From: Pseudomonadales bacterium
Lineage (GTDB): Bacteria; Pseudomonadota; Gammaproteobacteria; Pseudomonadales; DC-out160
Direction: 5' to 3'
Length of the DNA stretch: 6,080 bases
Assembly: GCA_016765265.1 (NCBI GenBank)
Contig: JAESQG010000347.1
Location: 1-6,080 of the forward strand
Positions within the stretch are counted from its first letter, which is position 1; each line of letters opens with the position of its first letter. Below the pieces are notes generated by a model, which did no database searches, was not told where the DNA came from, and worked only from the letters and a program-made list of their open reading frames with translations. The translations under genes and the position numbers were made by a program. This document shows, piece by piece, positions 4,581-6,080 of this stretch.

Positions 4581-6080
4581 CTAATAGGGAAGGCAGCTTT
4601 TCAGCTCCGAGAACAGCTTTTCGCGATCAATAGGCTTGGTTAGATAACTGTTCATGCCCGACGATATGGCTTTATCTATTTGCTCGACCATTGCGTGGGC
4701 AGATAATGCAATAATTTTGATGTCTAATTCAGGATGACTCTTTTCCCAATGTCTGATCTCTTCAGCGGCTTCATAACCATCCAATTCGGGCATTTCGCAA
4801 TCCATCAAAATGGCATCAAATCGCTGGCCGTGATCTTTATAAAAATTCACCGCTTCTATACCGTTGACTGCTAACTCATAAGTCACACCAAATTTATCTA
4901 GCAATTTGGTGATGACCAGTTGGTTCACTACATTATCTTCTGCAACCAGCAGATTTAAGCTAAGAGCATCCATCTGACTAGACTCGTTCTCTTCCTTAGT
5001 TGTCGTTTTGCTTTCGCTATCGCAAATTTGAATGAGTAAGAGTTTGAGATAATCAGGCTGCAATGGCTTGTATATGTGCTGAATATTGACATCTTTGTTG
5101 GCACTACTTTTTTCGACGAAGGTATGTCCAAGAGAAATAACATGACTTGCTTCTTTTATATAGTATTGAATATTTTCTGAGGTTACATGGGATTCCTTTT
5201 TATCTGGAGGATTCGATAGGTGATCAGCTTCTATAAATAAAATATTTCCAGCCAATGGGGTTGTCTCTATTTTATGTTCAAAATAATTGACTTTAAATCC
5301 CCATTGAGAGAGTAGGGCCATCAGATAAGCTTTTTCAGGGTAGCTAAATCCGGCCAGAAAAATAGTTTTAGATTTTAGGTTTGGAATGGGTGTAGCGAAA
5401 GCAGCAGAAATCTCCCGCTCTGAAAAATCTTCTATGGTAAACCAAAAAGTGGAGCCTTTGTCGGGAGAGCTGTGAACACCAATGTCTCCACCTAATAAAG
5501 CGCTAAGTTCTTGGCAAATGACAAGACCAAGCCCGCTGCCACCGTATTTTCTCGCTGTGGAAACGTCAGCTTGTGCAAAGGATTGGAAAAGTTTAGCTGT
5601 TTGTTCTTCGGTTAATCCTATGCCACTGTCTTGTACCTCAAACCGAATCAGTTTCTTGCCGTCGGTTGTGATATTATTTGCGCTAAGCGAGATATAGCCA
5701 TTGTCAGTGAATTTGAATGCGTTGCTAAGCAAATTGAGTAATATTTGTCGAATGCGGCCAGAGTCGCTGGTGATGACCATGGGCAGTTGTAAATCTGGCA
5801 TTAAATAGAGGTCTAGACCTTTTGATTTTGAGGTGGCTGCAAAAACAGCCACGCAAGAATCAAGTAGTTGAGGTAAATTAAATTCGGTTCTTTCCACCTC
5901 TAGTTTACCCGCTTCGATTTTGGAATAATCTAGAATATCATTAATGATACTCAGTAGTGCATCGCTGGAGCTTTGTATGTTTGATATATAGTGTGTTTGT
6001 TCGTCATTCATCTCGGTATCTTTGATTAAATCGACCATACCTAGAATGCCGTTCATGGGGGTTCGTATTTCGTGGCTCAT
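4581..6080 (-). CDS. hybrid sensor histidine kinase/response regulator, C-terminal part (5' partial)
   Basis: The last 499 residues of a hybrid two-component kinase; the frame runs off the right edge at the H box, so the sensor region is missing. In visible residue numbers: HisKA domain with SHEIRTPMNG at 2-11 (phospho-acceptor His3); HATPase_c domain with N-box Asn116/Asn120, G1 DSGIG at 151-155, F-box LFQSFAQ at 164-170 and G2 GGSGLG at 180-185; a degenerate receiver at ~236-353; and an intact receiver at ~374-497 with acidic pair Glu381-Asp382, phospho-acceptor Asp427 (LMDCEMPELDG), Ser460 and Lys482-Pro483. No HPt domain follows, so phosphate must pass to a separate HPt protein or act within the protein. 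The Met just before the H box is internal, since the family always has sensory or coiled-coil sequence upstream. The input signal and output partner cannot be known from this part. No cognate response regulator gene is present in the window. Confidence 0.95.
   Translation of the reverse strand: MSHEIRTPMNGILGMVDLIKDTEMNDEQTHYISNIQSSSDALLSIINDILDYSKIEAGKLEVERTEFNLPQLLDSCVAVFAATSKSKGLDLYLMPDLQLPMVITSDSGRIRQILLNLLSNAFKFTDNGYISLSANNITTDGKKLIRFEVQDSGIGLTEEQTAKLFQSFAQADVSTARKYGGSGLGLVICQELSALLGGDIGVHSSPDKGSTFWFTIEDFSEREISAAFATPIPNLKSKTIFLAGFSYPEKAYLMALLSQWGFKVNYFEHKIETTPLAGNILFIEADHLSNPPDKKESHVTSENIQYYIKEASHVISLGHTFVEKSSANKDVNIQHIYKPLQPDYLKLLLIQICDSESKTTTKEENESSQMDALSLNLLVAEDNVVNQLVITKLLDKFGVTYELAVNGIEAVNFYKDHGQRFDAILMDCEMPELDGYEAAEEIRHWEKSHPELDIKIIALSAHAMVEQIDKAISSGMNSYLTKPIDREKLFSELKSCLPY

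Noticed and set aside
4569..4624. GCGAAAAGC / GCTTTTCGC 9-bp inverted repeat spanning the kinase stop codon.
   Set aside because: The arms are 38 bases apart, one lies in coding sequence, and no T tract follows; probably chance.

Overview
The window reads as a moderately AT-rich chromosomal segment of a gammaproteobacterium. The clues are a DUF3301 small membrane protein (a family I associate with Gammaproteobacteria), an acyl-CoA dehydrogenase tail, a BluB-type enzyme and a large hybrid sensor kinase. A marine lineage such as Cellvibrionales or a relative is a reasonable guess, but nothing here fixes the genus. There is no transposase, integrase, tRNA, rRNA or CRISPR array, and I see no clear sign of a mobile island.

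Layout, left to right. (1) Bases 2-457, + strand: C-terminal part of an acyl-CoA dehydrogenase, entering from outside the window. (2) Bases 471-1559, - strand: membrane-anchored calcineurin-like metallophosphoesterase, convergent with the dehydrogenase and only 13 bases from it. (3) Bases 1697-2350, - strand: BluB, the flavin-destructase that makes the lower ligand of vitamin B12. (4) Bases 2351-2759: a 409-base divergent intergenic region holding a 3.6-copy array of a 14-bp tandem repeat. (5) Bases 2760-3461, + strand: a second nitroreductase-fold flavoprotein of the PnbA-like type. (6) Bases 3559-4044, + strand: zinc-ribbon NUDIX hydrolase. (7) Bases 4045-4187: a short intergenic region with a candidate promoter, a perfect 12-bp inverted repeat and a 10-bp direct repeat. 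(8) Bases 4188-4523, + strand: DUF3301 membrane-anchored small protein. (9) Bases 4581-6080, - strand: hybrid histidine kinase cut by the right edge, with a kinase core, a degenerate receiver and an intact C-terminal receiver.

The genes look like mostly independent housekeeping and accessory functions, not one pathway. The only thematic link is flavin and nucleotide chemistry: BluB consumes FMNH2, the PnbA-like enzyme uses FMN, the acyl-CoA dehydrogenase uses FAD, and NUDIX enzymes cleave nucleoside diphosphate derivatives. No cobalamin biosynthesis neighbours accompany bluB, and I found no cobalamin riboswitch core in front of it. I did not find a convincing undescribed system. The points most worth a second look are the 14-bp repeat array with a possible TTG-started small hydrophobic ORF running through it, the pseudo-receiver in the hybrid kinase with Glu at the apparent phospho-acceptor position, and the hairpin-bearing leader of the DUF3301 gene.
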